Assembly (NCBI GenBank): GCA_964364175.1
Contig: CAYILR010000010.1
Span: forward strand, 37,831-101,830
Length of the DNA stretch: 64,000 nt
Origin: CAYILR01 sp964364175
Lineage (GTDB): Bacteria > Bdellovibrionota > UBA1018
Direction of reading: 5' to 3'
In this document: in pieces, positions 41,440 to 49,706 of the stretch
Numbering within the stretch: position 1 is the first letter of the stretch
How the letters are laid out: every line of letters begins with the position of its first letter
Program-made: the position numbers and the translations under genes
The notes under the pieces: generated by a model
Database searches by the model: none
Told to the model about the DNA's origin: nothing
What the model saw: the letters and a program-made list of their open reading frames with translations, nothing else

Positions 41440-41621
41440 AAGCGGTCTCACAAATACCTTCGTAGCGAGGGTTGCGAGATTTGAGGCGAGACGAGGAAGG
41501 CGAACAAGAAAACCGGAGGCGTATCCTCTGTGATACGTTGAGGATTTTCTTGAGAAGCCTGACGAAGTCGTAGCCCAAAGATCGCAAGCCGCAGCAGAAG
41601 GTATTTGTGAGACCGCTTCTA
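41437..41621. repeat. 185-bp palindromic element with 25-bp terminal inverted repeats
   Basis: AGAAGCGGTCTCACAAATAC... at 41438-41461 is the perfect complement of 41597-41620; with the flanking T/A the arms are 25 bp (41437 and 41621). The inside also folds: GTATC/GATAC around 41530, and TTGCGA/TCGCAA. No reading frame for a transposase is present. It is a MITE-like or large REP-like element, inserted exactly at the gltA stop. A T7 run follows at 41635, so it may also serve as the gltA terminator. Confidence 0.85.
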
Positions 41622-41719
41622 AACCTCTAGAGAATTTTTTTCTCACCGATTGACATCGTCGCGGATGTTTGTTGGATTCTTAGGCGCATCTTTAATTACG
41701 CATCTGGGGGGTTGGGGTT

Positions 41720-42436
41720 TTGGCTACGCAAAAAACATTCATCGCAGTCGCAGGAAACATCGGTACTGGAAAAACCACTTTAACGGAAATGCTTTCGCAG
41801 AAATTCAAGTGGGAAGCTCACTACGAATCTGTGAAGGACAATCCTTATCTCGAGGATTTTTACTTGGATATGAAGCGTTGGTCATTCCCGCTTCAAATAT
41901 TTTTTCTGAACCACCGTTTCAAGGCTCACCAAGAAATTAGTGAGGGCTTGAAGAGTTCAATTCAAGACCGAAGCATTTATGAAGATGCGAATATCTTTGC
42001 GCGGAATCTGCATGAGCAGCAGCATATGGAGAAGCGCGATTATCTGAACTATCTCGATCTTTACGAAAGAATGAGCACTTTCCTGAGTCCGCCCGATTTG
42101 ATTATTTATCTCAGAAAGTCAGTTCCCCGGCTTCAGCAGCAGATTTTAAAAAGAGGTCGGACTTTTGAGCAAAAAATTCCCCAAAAATACCTTCAGGACT
42201 TGAATGGCTATTATGACGAGTGGATGTCTTCCTACTCCATTGGAAAAAAACTGATCATTGATACGGACGATCTTGATTTTGTCAAAAATCAGGCGGATTT
42301 TGATTCGATTGCTCAACAGGTGATTAACGCATTGGATCAGCGGGATCTTTTTTTACACTCCAATACTATAACGACCCCTTTGACTATGGCGCAACGAATC
42401 AAAAACGCAGAGAGTCATGCTCAATCCTTTGCCTGA
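41720..42436 (+). CDS. Deoxynucleoside kinase family protein
   Basis: A 238-residue kinase of the dCK/dGK/TK2 family, which phosphorylates deoxynucleosides for salvage. P-loop 'GNIGTGKTTL' near residue 12, 'YESVKDNPYLEDFY', the 'QDRSIYEDANIFA' motif with the DR(S/Y) arginine, and lid region 'LKRGRTFEQKIPQKYLQDLNGYYDEW' are all typical. The start TTG 41720 is the only usual start close to the conserved region; it is preceded by a G-rich stretch. Substrate preference cannot be read from the sequence. Confidence 0.9.
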   Translation: MATQKTFIAVAGNIGTGKTTLTEMLSQKFKWEAHYESVKDNPYLEDFYLDMKRWSFPLQIFFLNHRFKAHQEISEGLKSSIQDRSIYEDANIFARNLHEQQHMEKRDYLNYLDLYERMSTFLSPPDLIIYLRKSVPRLQQQILKRGRTFEQKIPQKYLQDLNGYYDEWMSSYSIGKKLIIDTDDLDFVKNQADFDSIAQQVINALDQRDLFLHSNTITTPLTMAQRIKNAESHAQSFA

Positions 42437-42498
42437 TCGAATAAAAGCCTAACATTTTGACTCCTATCCACCGAACAGACGGATGGAGGATAGGGCAG

Positions 42499-43320
42499 AT
42501 GAGTGTAATGCGAGGTATTTCAGCAGGAATGATTTTGGTGATGGCCGGATCAGCGTGTTCATCTTCAAAGAAGGTGGAAAATCCCGATGAGCCAGTAGTC
42601 GAAGCTTCCAATGCAGAGGCAGCAACCGATGAGGTGCCACCTACTGCTGCTGCGGACCCAGCCGCCCCACCTGCGGATCAGAGTGCACCACCGCCACAGA
42701 ATGCAGCAGAGGCCGATATTTCGGACAAACAGGTTTCTGCACAGGAACAGCAAGCACAGGCCGCAGCGCCTGAAGCACTGCCTCCAGCAACTGACCAGAA
42801 GATCAAATACCAAGTTCAATCTGGCGACACGCTGATGAAGATCGCGTTTGAAAACTACGGCGACCTGTATCAGTGGAAGAAAATTTACGAAGAAAACCAA
42901 TCCAAAATCCAAAATCCCAATGTGCTGACCGTAGGTACGGTATTGGAGTTCGAACGGCCCGCACAGCCTTTTACTCTAGAGCAAAACGGCGAAAAATATC
43001 TGATTAAGTTTGGTGATACCCTAGGAAAAATTTCAGCAGATGTATACGGAACGATGCAAAAGTGGAGAGTCCTTTGGGAAAACAACCGTCCGCTGATTAA
43101 GGATCCCAATAAAATTTTTGCAGGATTTTATCTTTATTATGTAAAAGATGCTCAGACGCAAACTCTCACGCAAGCATCGGATCCCGTAGCACCCGAGGTG
43201 GCCGCCCCTGCCATGACACCACCTGCGCAAACAGTTGCCGCAGCAGCAGAAGATACCTCGCGTGCGCCTACTTCGGCAGCTCCTGAGGCGGCACCAGCCG
43301 AAAGTCAGACAGCAAAATAA
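42499..43320 (+). CDS. Lipoprotein with two LysM domains
   Basis: ATG 42499 (273 residues) has GGAGGA eight bases upstream and opens a lipoprotein signal (lipobox 'MAGSACSS'). An Ala/Pro/Glu-rich linker follows, then two LysM domains: 'KYQVQSGDTLMKIAFENYGDLYQWKKIYEENQSKIQNPNVLTVGTVLEF' and 'KYLIKFGDTLGKISADVYGTMQKWRVLWENNRPLIKDPNKIFAGFYLYY'. A second disordered Ala/Pro-rich tail ends the protein. LysM domains bind peptidoglycan, so this probably tethers the outer membrane to the wall. The frame also reaches 42457. Confidence 0.88.
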   Translation: MSVMRGISAGMILVMAGSACSSSKKVENPDEPVVEASNAEAATDEVPPTAAADPAAPPADQSAPPPQNAAEADISDKQVSAQEQQAQAAAPEALPPATDQKIKYQVQSGDTLMKIAFENYGDLYQWKKIYEENQSKIQNPNVLTVGTVLEFERPAQPFTLEQNGEKYLIKFGDTLGKISADVYGTMQKWRVLWENNRPLIKDPNKIFAGFYLYYVKDAQTQTLTQASDPVAPEVAAPAMTPPAQTVAAAAEDTSRAPTSAAPEAAPAESQTAK

Positions 43321-43366
43321 TTGCTTCGCCTCACTCTGTTTCTTGGATTAGTCTGAAATAGAATCC

Positions 43367-44146
43367 ATGCGCCAATATCAACGTGCGTTAAAAACCATCT
43401 TTGCTCTCATTCTGGTCTCCTGTGCAACTGAGCCTACGCACGATCCCCTGACAGAGTCAGAAAAAATCAGGCGCGATCGGATTTCAGGGAATCACATAGC
43501 AGAGAGTTTTGAAGAGCGTCTCAAGATTGTCAAAAAAGACATGGATCTTTTGGTGTATTTGAGAAATCTGTCACAAAAATTGGCAGAATCCGATCCGCAG
43601 ATTCAAGATGCGCCCATCGGAATTTTTATTTATAAACCAAAAAAAAATACTTGGAGAAATTATGCATTACCCGGAAATCGATTTTACCTGTCGCTCAATT
43701 TCCTAAAATCGCTTTCCTTCGAAAATGAGGTGGCGGCTGCACTAGCATTGGAAATGGGCCATATTATAAAAAGACACACACTAGGACGGCTAGAAGCACT
43801 GAGGGACCTAGGGATTTTACCCAAGTCTGTGGATGAAGGTGTGGAGTTGAGTGAGTCGGATTATTTTGGTATTGCTGGAATTTTTAGTTTCACAGAGGAG
43901 AATGTCATGGAATCGATTTCTGTCGCGGTCGATATTTTGTATAATGCAGGGTACGATCCGCGTGGGATGACTAATTTTTGGACGATGCAGTTGAACGCTG
44001 GCTCAGCATCACCCTATGAAAAAGAGGCGTTGCAGAAATACTTAGAAAAAACGCGTGAAATCGTTGCAAAGAAATCGCCGCTACGGAATCCAGTGGTTCG
44101 GACCGAGGAATTCATTCAAATGAAAAAACGGATTACGAGACTGTGA
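43367..44146 (+). CDS. M48-like lipoprotein with a broken HExxH motif
   Basis: A 259-residue lipoprotein (lipobox 'LILVSCAT') with an M48 (Ste24/BepA-like) core: 'ALPGNRFYLSLNFLKSLSFENEVAAALALEMGHIIKRHT'. In M48 peptidases this reads AHExxH; here the first His is Leu (LEMGH), while Glu and the second His remain. The later Glu region 'ISVAVDILYNAGYDPRGMTNFW' is kept in form (usually 'EADREGL...GYDP'), with the zinc Glu apparently lost too. It is probably not a protease. Its stop overlaps the amgK GTG by 4 nt. Confidence 0.82.
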   Translation: MRQYQRALKTIFALILVSCATEPTHDPLTESEKIRRDRISGNHIAESFEERLKIVKKDMDLLVYLRNLSQKLAESDPQIQDAPIGIFIYKPKKNTWRNYALPGNRFYLSLNFLKSLSFENEVAAALALEMGHIIKRHTLGRLEALRDLGILPKSVDEGVELSESDYFGIAGIFSFTEENVMESISVAVDILYNAGYDPRGMTNFWTMQLNAGSASPYEKEALQKYLEKTREIVAKKSPLRNPVVRTEEFIQMKKRITRL

Positions 44147-45228
44147 AGACTAAAATGAAATCTCAAATCAAATCTAAGGTAGCCATCAAATCTAAAAAAC
44201 AGCCGGATCCATCTACTGAGGAACTGCACAGTTGGCTGAGCAGGACCAAACATATTCTCGATATCAAAAAACTGCCGGGTGACGCGAGCACGAGGAAATA
44301 CTATCGTATTGAAACAGTCTCAGGGTCGACTCTGATTTTAATGAAAATGGAGCCATTTACAGACGTTGGGCAGAAGCTTCCATTTTTAGTAGTTCAAAGG
44401 CATTTGGATTCAGCCAATGTAGACGTTCCAAAGGTCTTGGACGCGGATCCGTCGCAAGGATTTATTCTGCTTGAGGATTTGGGAGATGTTACTTTACTAA
44501 AAAAATTACAGACAGTCGCGAGTCCGGACACCGAGAGACATCTCTATGAGAAAGTCATTGACCAGTTGGTCAGGCTCCAAGTGGATGCATCGCCAGCGCG
44601 AAGACCAGCTGATATTGAGTCTTATCGATTGAAATTTGATTTTGAAAAGCTCATGTGGGAAGTAGGGTTTACGATTGAAAATTTCTATGAGCTTTACTTA
44701 AAAAGAAGTTTTTCAGGAAGTGACCGCCAAGTGTTAGAGACTGGATTTGGCGCAATTTGTTCGGCTTTGGCTGCACAGCCTACAGTTTTGACCCATCGGG
44801 ATTTTCATAGCCGCAATGTAATGGTCACCCCGAGCGAAGATCAAAAAACTGAACGTTTTGTCATGATCGATTTTCAGGATGCGCGCATGGGTCCAGCACA
44901 GTACGATTTAGCATCGCTTCTGAAGGATAGCTATTATCAACTCGAAGAAGCGCAGGTCGAAACACTGATCGATTACTACATCGCGCGTTTTGAAGCAGCA
45001 AGCGGGACTCCCATGGATCGTGTGCATTTCAAAAAAATATTTGATTGGATGTCAGTGCAAAGGAATTTCAAGGCAATTGGCAGTTTTGCTTCTTTTTTGA
45101 ACAAACGAGGGGATGCGAGCTATCTGAAGTACATAGGCAACACCTTCGAAAATATCCGAAGGACATTGCTGAAATATCCAGAATTTACTCAACTGAGAGA
45201 GGTTTTGTTCCATTACTACTACTTTTAG
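44143..45228 (+). CDS. amgK: AmgK-like sugar kinase (N-acetylmuramate/N-acetylglucosamine 1-kinase)
   Basis: An aminoglycoside-phosphotransferase-fold kinase, 361 residues: 'GDASTRKYYRIE' (AmgK/MupP-type start), 'ILLEDLGDVTLL', catalytic 'LTHRDFHSRNVMV' and metal site 'MIDFQDARMGPAQYDLASLLKD'. The partner murU follows after 4 nt, as in the Pseudomonas recycling route in which AmgK makes MurNAc-1-P and MurU activates it. The GTG start overlaps the upstream gene; ATG 44155 is an alternative, since the first 20 residues are a Lys-rich extension. Confidence 0.9.
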   Translation: MKTKMKSQIKSKVAIKSKKQPDPSTEELHSWLSRTKHILDIKKLPGDASTRKYYRIETVSGSTLILMKMEPFTDVGQKLPFLVVQRHLDSANVDVPKVLDADPSQGFILLEDLGDVTLLKKLQTVASPDTERHLYEKVIDQLVRLQVDASPARRPADIESYRLKFDFEKLMWEVGFTIENFYELYLKRSFSGSDRQVLETGFGAICSALAAQPTVLTHRDFHSRNVMVTPSEDQKTERFVMIDFQDARMGPAQYDLASLLKDSYYQLEEAQVETLIDYYIARFEAASGTPMDRVHFKKIFDWMSVQRNFKAIGSFASFLNKRGDASYLKYIGNTFENIRRTLLKYPEFTQLREVLFHYYYF

Positions 45229-45232
45229 TGCG

Positions 45233-46225
45233 ATGATCATGGCGGCTGGGCTGGGCACTCGGCTTCAGCCTTTTACGTCAATCGAACCTAAACCTACGTT
45301 GCCTTTGATGGGCATTCCTATGGTCCAATATGTGTTGGACTACCTAACTCACTTTGGAGTGAGAGATGCGATTTTGAATTACCATCATTTGCCCGATGTT
45401 TTTTTGGATCAGATGGCGATGATGAAAAAACAAAATAGGATTAGAATTCATCTGAGCGATGAATCCAAGCTCTTGCTGGGAAGTGCAGGAGGTATTGCAA
45501 ATGCAAAGCCCTATTTTAAAAAAGGACCTTTCCTGCTTCTGAATGCAGATGTTTTACAGTGGTTAAATTTAGAAAAATTATTCGACAACCACCAAAAACT
45601 CAAAAAAGAAAAAGGAGTTTTGATTACCCTTGCTGTCTTATCTCCGGGAAAGCGACGTGAAAAATATCGAGAAATTGTATTGAATCCATCGCAAAAGACG
45701 GTGAAAGGTTTAGGAGAGCATAGCAATTATCGTCCTTATTACTCCGGAGTGGCGGTTATGGAGGAAGAAGCAATTGCATCAGTTCGAGGAAATCAACCCA
45801 GTGAGTTTGTCCCGATGATTTTGGAACCAGCATTACGAGCAGGTAAAGTTGGCTACTACCTAGAGGAAAACCCAATCTGGATGGATATCGGATCACCAGA
45901 GCTTTGGTGGAAAGCTCACTTTGATTTGATCAAAATGGTAGAAGGAAGAAAATCATTTCCTGATATTTGGCAGAGGCGAATTGAAAAACAAAACTACTGC
46001 CTTCAAGAAGGATTGTGGGTGGACCAGCATATTCCAGAATCCTGGGGAGCTCATGCAGGATCAGGTTATTTGGGTTGGGCCGGACATTCTAAACCTTCAT
46101 CACCAGGCCCCAATTGCAAGGCAGAGTTAGTTTTGTATGCAGATGAGAAAACCTCTCGACAAACTGAATTTAACTGCGGAATTGGGTTCAAAGATAAGTG
46201 GGTGGGCTTTTCAAAAAACCCGTGA
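45233..46225 (+). CDS. murU: N-acetylmuramate-1-phosphate uridylyltransferase MurU-like
   Basis: A nucleotidyltransferase of 330 residues: 'MAAGLGTRLQPFTSIEPKPTLPLMGIPMVQYVLDYL' signature, 'LLLGSAGGIANAKPYF', the metal Asp in 'LLLNADVLQW', and 'YYSGVAVMEEEA', 'MDIGSPELWW'. Paired with amgK it should give UDP-MurNAc, bypassing MurA/MurB. The C-terminal 90 residues ('WGAHAGSGYLGW' region) exceed the MurU core. The first strand looks one or two residues short, so the start may lie slightly upstream of ATG 45233. The 3' end overlaps convergent anmK by 38 bp. Confidence 0.9.
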   Translation: MIMAAGLGTRLQPFTSIEPKPTLPLMGIPMVQYVLDYLTHFGVRDAILNYHHLPDVFLDQMAMMKKQNRIRIHLSDESKLLLGSAGGIANAKPYFKKGPFLLLNADVLQWLNLEKLFDNHQKLKKEKGVLITLAVLSPGKRREKYREIVLNPSQKTVKGLGEHSNYRPYYSGVAVMEEEAIASVRGNQPSEFVPMILEPALRAGKVGYYLEENPIWMDIGSPELWWKAHFDLIKMVEGRKSFPDIWQRRIEKQNYCLQEGLWVDQHIPESWGAHAGSGYLGWAGHSKPSSPGPNCKAELVLYADEKTSRQTEFNCGIGFKDKWVGFSKNP

Positions 46226-47384
46226 TTTTTTCAGTAATTAACGGCCAATTCTTTCCAGGTGTAATCCAAGCGGGCGAGGAAAAAACTTGAGACATACCCG
46301 TCCAAGAACCGCCCAGCGGATTTCCAAGCAAAGATGCCAAGCCCAAAACCGCAAAGGCCTCCGCTTCAACATATTGAGGATCAATGCCCCATGCAGCAAT
46401 AGTGCTGATTTGTATTTTAGGAAGCAGCTCTTGGATCATTTTTAGTAAGGTTGGATTTTTTGCGCCCCCCCCGCTGAAGTAAATCGCCTTGAGAGGAAGC
46501 CCCTGATTGAGAATCCATTTCCTATAGTCCTGCGCAATAGTCTCCGCAGTGAATCGAGTAGCTGTTGCGATCATGTCTTGATCTTTTTTTCTGAAATTTT
46601 TCAAAAAGTCCTTCGATGGAAAATCATCCCGACCCGTCGATTTTGGGGGAGATTTTTTTAAGTAGGGATGTTTCTTTAATTTCTCAATGACTTTGGCGTT
46701 GATTTGGCCGCTGGCTGCGAGTTTGCCTGCGCGGTCAAAAGACCACTTGCCCCGAGTTGCACTTTCCACAGCAGCATCAATCCAAAGATTGGCTGGGCCC
46801 GTATCCCAAGCTAGGAGCTCAAAGTCAGGTCCGACATAGGTCAGGTTGCTGATCCCCCCCAGATTATGAATAGCGACGCCGGGTGAAATGCCGAGGTTTT
46901 TTTTAATCAATGCTTTGTGAAAAAGAGGCGCGAGCGGCGCACCCTGTCCACCCGCCGCAATATCCCCATTTCGAAAATGAGAAAGGACAGTCAATCCGGT
47001 TTGCTGGGCCACACAAGATGGATCTGTAAGCTGCAGGGTAACGCCAGTTTGTTTTTTTGAAACCGAGGGGTGGTGGGCTATGGTTTGACCATGAAGGGCG
47101 ATCAGATCAGGCAGCGCACCTGCTTTTGCTGCAATTTTTTTTGCAAGTAGGGTTTGAATGGATCTTCCCATCCAAACGCCCAAATCACGATCCAGATGTA
47201 GCAAATCCTGAACAGTGATTTTGGATCGAGGAACCTGGCAAAGTAGAACTTTTTTTCTCAATTCAGAGGGAAACGGAACACTGCCTTGCCAAAGCACATG
47301 CCATTCTTTTGGCGATGCCGAAATGCAGCACATGTCCAAACCATCACAAGAAGTTCCTGTCATCACACCCAGAAGAGTCATCAT
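46188..47384 (-). CDS. anmK: Anhydro-N-acetylmuramic acid kinase
   Basis: AnmK opens and phosphorylates anhydroMurNAc from turned-over wall. Family motifs: 'LLGVMTGTSCDGLDM', 'ALHGQTIAHHP', 'VLSHFRNGDIAAGGQGAPLAPLFHKAL', 'IHNLGGISNLTYV', 'DTGPANLWID', 'FSGGGAKNPTLLKMI' and 'EAEAFAVLGLASL'. At 398 residues it is normal. It points toward amgK-murU and overlaps murU at the 3' end; together the three genes cover the cytoplasmic MurNAc recycling steps (only the MurNAc-6-P phosphatase MupP is not seen). Confidence 0.96.
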   Translation of the reverse strand: MMTLLGVMTGTSCDGLDMCCISASPKEWHVLWQGSVPFPSELRKKVLLCQVPRSKITVQDLLHLDRDLGVWMGRSIQTLLAKKIAAKAGALPDLIALHGQTIAHHPSVSKKQTGVTLQLTDPSCVAQQTGLTVLSHFRNGDIAAGGQGAPLAPLFHKALIKKNLGISPGVAIHNLGGISNLTYVGPDFELLAWDTGPANLWIDAAVESATRGKWSFDRAGKLAASGQINAKVIEKLKKHPYLKKSPPKSTGRDDFPSKDFLKNFRKKDQDMIATATRFTAETIAQDYRKWILNQGLPLKAIYFSGGGAKNPTLLKMIQELLPKIQISTIAAWGIDPQYVEAEAFAVLGLASLLGNPLGGSWTGMSQVFSSPAWITPGKNWPLITEKITGFLKSPPTYL

Positions 47385-47424
47385 TGTTACATCTTGAGCT
47401 TATCGGAAGCCCATGAGATTTTAA

Positions 47425-48132
47425 ATGCGAATGAAAGTGATTTCTTCGCCACCTGCATTGAAGTTGAACGCAGTCCTGCTGTTGCTCATGCCCGTACTTT
47501 TTGCATTTCAGGCATTAGTGCAAGCCACACTTCATCATCCACGCGCGCATGCGTGGCGTGTCATGCTAGTGGTGTGGGTGACGAGTGAGTTTTTGCTTTG
47601 GATTCCCGCGTTGGGGATACTGAGAGCAAAAGAGTGGGCTGTTTACTGGGTAGGGTTTTTGGTCTTTTGTTGGGCAATGGCCGTTTCTTTTTGGATTCGA
47701 TGGGATTTTTTTTCAGTCATGATTCTCATGATTTTATTTTTATTGCTCTATTGGATTCGTCGCGAATATGCAAAATCCTATCTTTTTTCAGGGAATCGGT
47801 GGTTTTCAGGGCTGCCCCAGAGCATTCCTCGATTAGTTCTTTATTTTGAAGGTAAAAAAGACGAGCTTTTTCAAGTTTCAAGGATTGATAAAAATGGAGT
47901 TTTTGCATTTAACAAAAAACATAAAGGAAACCATTTGCAGGAAGGTGCGATTGCAAAAATCTATTTTCAGTACGGGGATAAAACTGTTTTTGCACGAGTT
48001 AAGTGGGTGTCATGGGATGCAAAAATGGGAGGATTAGGGCTTAAATTCGCCAAACATTCAACGGACGAAAATAAAGACCTCATAGATTTTATCGAGCATC
48101 TCAGCGGGAAAGGATATATTCTATCTTTATGA
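47425..48132 (+). CDS. Membrane protein with a C-terminal PilZ-like domain
   Basis: A 235-residue protein with four probable membrane helices in residues 12-110 and a cytosolic C-terminal domain resembling PilZ: 'IPRLVLYFEGKKDELFQVSRIDKNGVFAFNKKHKGNHLQEGAIAKIYF', then 'VFARVKWVSWDAKMGGLGLKF'. The c-di-GMP motif RxxxR / (D/N)xSxxG is only partly kept (R-D-K-N-G), so ligand binding is doubtful. Its stop overlaps the next lipoprotein gene by 4 nt. The family name is not known to me. Confidence 0.75.
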   Translation: MRMKVISSPPALKLNAVLLLLMPVLFAFQALVQATLHHPRAHAWRVMLVVWVTSEFLLWIPALGILRAKEWAVYWVGFLVFCWAMAVSFWIRWDFFSVMILMILFLLLYWIRREYAKSYLFSGNRWFSGLPQSIPRLVLYFEGKKDELFQVSRIDKNGVFAFNKKHKGNHLQEGAIAKIYFQYGDKTVFARVKWVSWDAKMGGLGLKFAKHSTDENKDLIDFIEHLSGKGYILSL

Positions 48133-48593
48133 GATATAAGATACTGCTGACGTGGATATTTGTGCTGTTGTCCATCGGATCTTGCCAGCGTTCCGACCAA
48201 TTGGGCGAGGACCCAAAATCTCGACTTCAGGACTATATTTCCAAAAGTTTTTCTGTTCGAGGCATGGAAGATCGAGCAGTGCTTGCTGGCTATTTGACGG
48301 GTGAGGCGAAAAAAAGGCTTTATGCATGGAGTGAGGATCAATTCAGAGAGGCTTTTATCGATTCCAAAAGGAATTTTGTGAAAATGGTCATTCATGAAAT
48401 CAAATCCATCACTCCTGATGAGAAGCAGATTACCTATGAAATTACATATATTGACCAAGGCCGTGGACACGACGCAAAAGTGACCAGTAAAAAAATGTGT
48501 CAGATGAACCAAGAAAAGAGCCGCTGGTATATTTCAAACGTTAAAAACGTCAAAGAACTGGTCGAATACAAAAACGAGCTGAGCTTACCCTAA
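48129..48593 (+). CDS. Small lipoprotein of unknown function
   Basis: A 154-residue lipoprotein (lipobox 'SIGSCQ' near residue 19). The mature part is a compact charged alpha/beta domain ('ISKSFSVRGMEDRAVLAGYLTGEAKKRLYAWSEDQF', 'KMVIHEIKSITPDEKQITYEITYID', 'SRWYISNVKN'), the shape of NTF2-like or SnoaL-like lipoproteins, but I cannot name it with confidence. It is coupled to the PilZ-like gene by 4 nt and converges on the next gene with 3 bp between. Confidence 0.8.
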   Translation: MRYKILLTWIFVLLSIGSCQRSDQLGEDPKSRLQDYISKSFSVRGMEDRAVLAGYLTGEAKKRLYAWSEDQFREAFIDSKRNFVKMVIHEIKSITPDEKQITYEITYIDQGRGHDAKVTSKKMCQMNQEKSRWYISNVKNVKELVEYKNELSLP

Positions 48594-48596
48594 CGG

Positions 48597-49022
48597 CTAT
48601 TTATTGATGAGCTGAGCCTTGCCATACAGAGGCGTTCGCCCGTTCTGAGTCGAAACAATGCTAATCGCGTCCCATTTTCTTGTGTCTGTCACCGATGTTA
48701 CATAATTTTGAGTTCCGTTTTTGAAACGGAGAGGGGTTTTCAGGACCGTTTCTCCAGTTGCTTGAGCTTGGATTTGTAAAGCGGGCTCATTGGGAACACT
48801 GATCCCTTCGACTCGAACGGTGCAAATCCCTGAGGTTGAATCTCGGTAAACAGAAGCAAGTCCGGAAACGGCCTGTCCGTTCAGCCCAGAGAAACTTCCC
48901 TGAGCGATCATGATTCCAGTGGGCAGTGGGTCATTGGGAATTGCTGCAGGACCCACCCCCACGTTACCGCAGGCACCCAAGAACCAAAGCGTTGTCATAA
49001 AAATGACAGGGGTTTTCCTCAT
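48597..49022 (-). CDS. DM13-like lipoprotein
   Basis: ATG 49022 starts a lipoprotein signal (lipobox 'FLGACGN'); ATG 49040 is also possible. The mature domain, 'GSFSGLNGQAVSGLASVYRDSTSGICTVRVEGISVPNEPALQIQAQA...LRFKNGTQNYVTSVTDTRKWDAISIVSTQNGRTPLYGKAQL', has the strand order of a DM13 domain (G.F....H.vsG.a.iy ... f....Y.V.I.C..f..fg.A.L), although the usual Cys is replaced. DM13 is thought to be redox-linked; here the function is unknown. It is divergent from the GAF gene, with overlapping promoter space. Confidence 0.72.
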   Translation of the reverse strand: MRKTPVIFMTTLWFLGACGNVGVGPAAIPNDPLPTGIMIAQGSFSGLNGQAVSGLASVYRDSTSGICTVRVEGISVPNEPALQIQAQATGETVLKTPLRFKNGTQNYVTSVTDTRKWDAISIVSTQNGRTPLYGKAQLINK

Positions 49023-49073
49023 TTCAACATACTCACTCATTTGATTTTACATTTATTCCGACGAGTCAACAAG

Positions 49074-49706
49074 ATGAGTGAGGACCAACCTATGGAAATC
49101 GAAATGACGCTAGAAGAACCGCCTCAGGCGGATGCCCCCATGTCCACTTTGCAGTCATTAGGGGGTGAGGGAGGTGCCTCCCCGCTGGAACATGTCAAAC
49201 TAGCGATGATGGAGAGCTTTTTGGGGATGACCACGCGAGATATCCCCTACTCAGATTTTTTGAGGGAAATGCTGTTTGCGGTGATGAAGGCAGTGAGTTG
49301 CGAAGCCGCGTCCTTTTTGGAGGTCGATCATCAAAACCAGCAGCTTTTTTTCCGCTCGTGCACTGGACGAGTTTCAGATCAAGTTCTCAAATTTGTCATT
49401 CCTATAGGCACAGGGTTGGCGGGGCACGTTGCGCAATCGCAGGAACATCTGGTGGTTCATCAAGCGCAAGAGAACAAACAGCATCTCAAGGCAATTGGCG
49501 ATGCGGTAGGATTTGAAGCTAAAAACCTAGTGGCATTTCCAATCGTGATTCGAGGAACGGTTTACGGCGTCATTGAATTGATCAATCGCACGGGAGAAGA
49601 AAATTTTACAGAGAGTGACGTTGAACTCATGAAGTATCTCTGCAATGCAATGGCCAAATGCATTGAAATGCGTCTGATGTTGGCGTGGAGTTTGAAGGCC
49701 GCATGA
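49074..49706 (+). CDS. GAF-domain protein upstream of pilT
   Basis: ATG 49074 (210 residues) is the likely start; the frame is open to TTG 49041. After an acidic N-terminal stretch, residues about 65-200 form a GAF domain: 'AVSCEAASFLEVDHQNQQLFFRSCTG', 'FVIPIGTGLAGHVAQSQEHLVVHQAQENKQHL', 'NLVAFPIVIRGTVYGVIELINRTGEENFTESDVELMKYL'. It may sense a nucleotide or small ligand. The ATGA overlap with pilT suggests it works with the pilus retraction motor. Confidence 0.88.
   Translation: MSEDQPMEIEMTLEEPPQADAPMSTLQSLGGEGGASPLEHVKLAMMESFLGMTTRDIPYSDFLREMLFAVMKAVSCEAASFLEVDHQNQQLFFRSCTGRVSDQVLKFVIPIGTGLAGHVAQSQEHLVVHQAQENKQHLKAIGDAVGFEAKNLVAFPIVIRGTVYGVIELINRTGEENFTESDVELMKYLCNAMAKCIEMRLMLAWSLKAA

Noticed and set aside
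42565..42912. Antisense frame of 115 codons opposite the LysM gene
   Set aside because: It is the shadow of Ala/Pro-rich codons and gives a Cys/Arg/Trp-rich protein with no family match.
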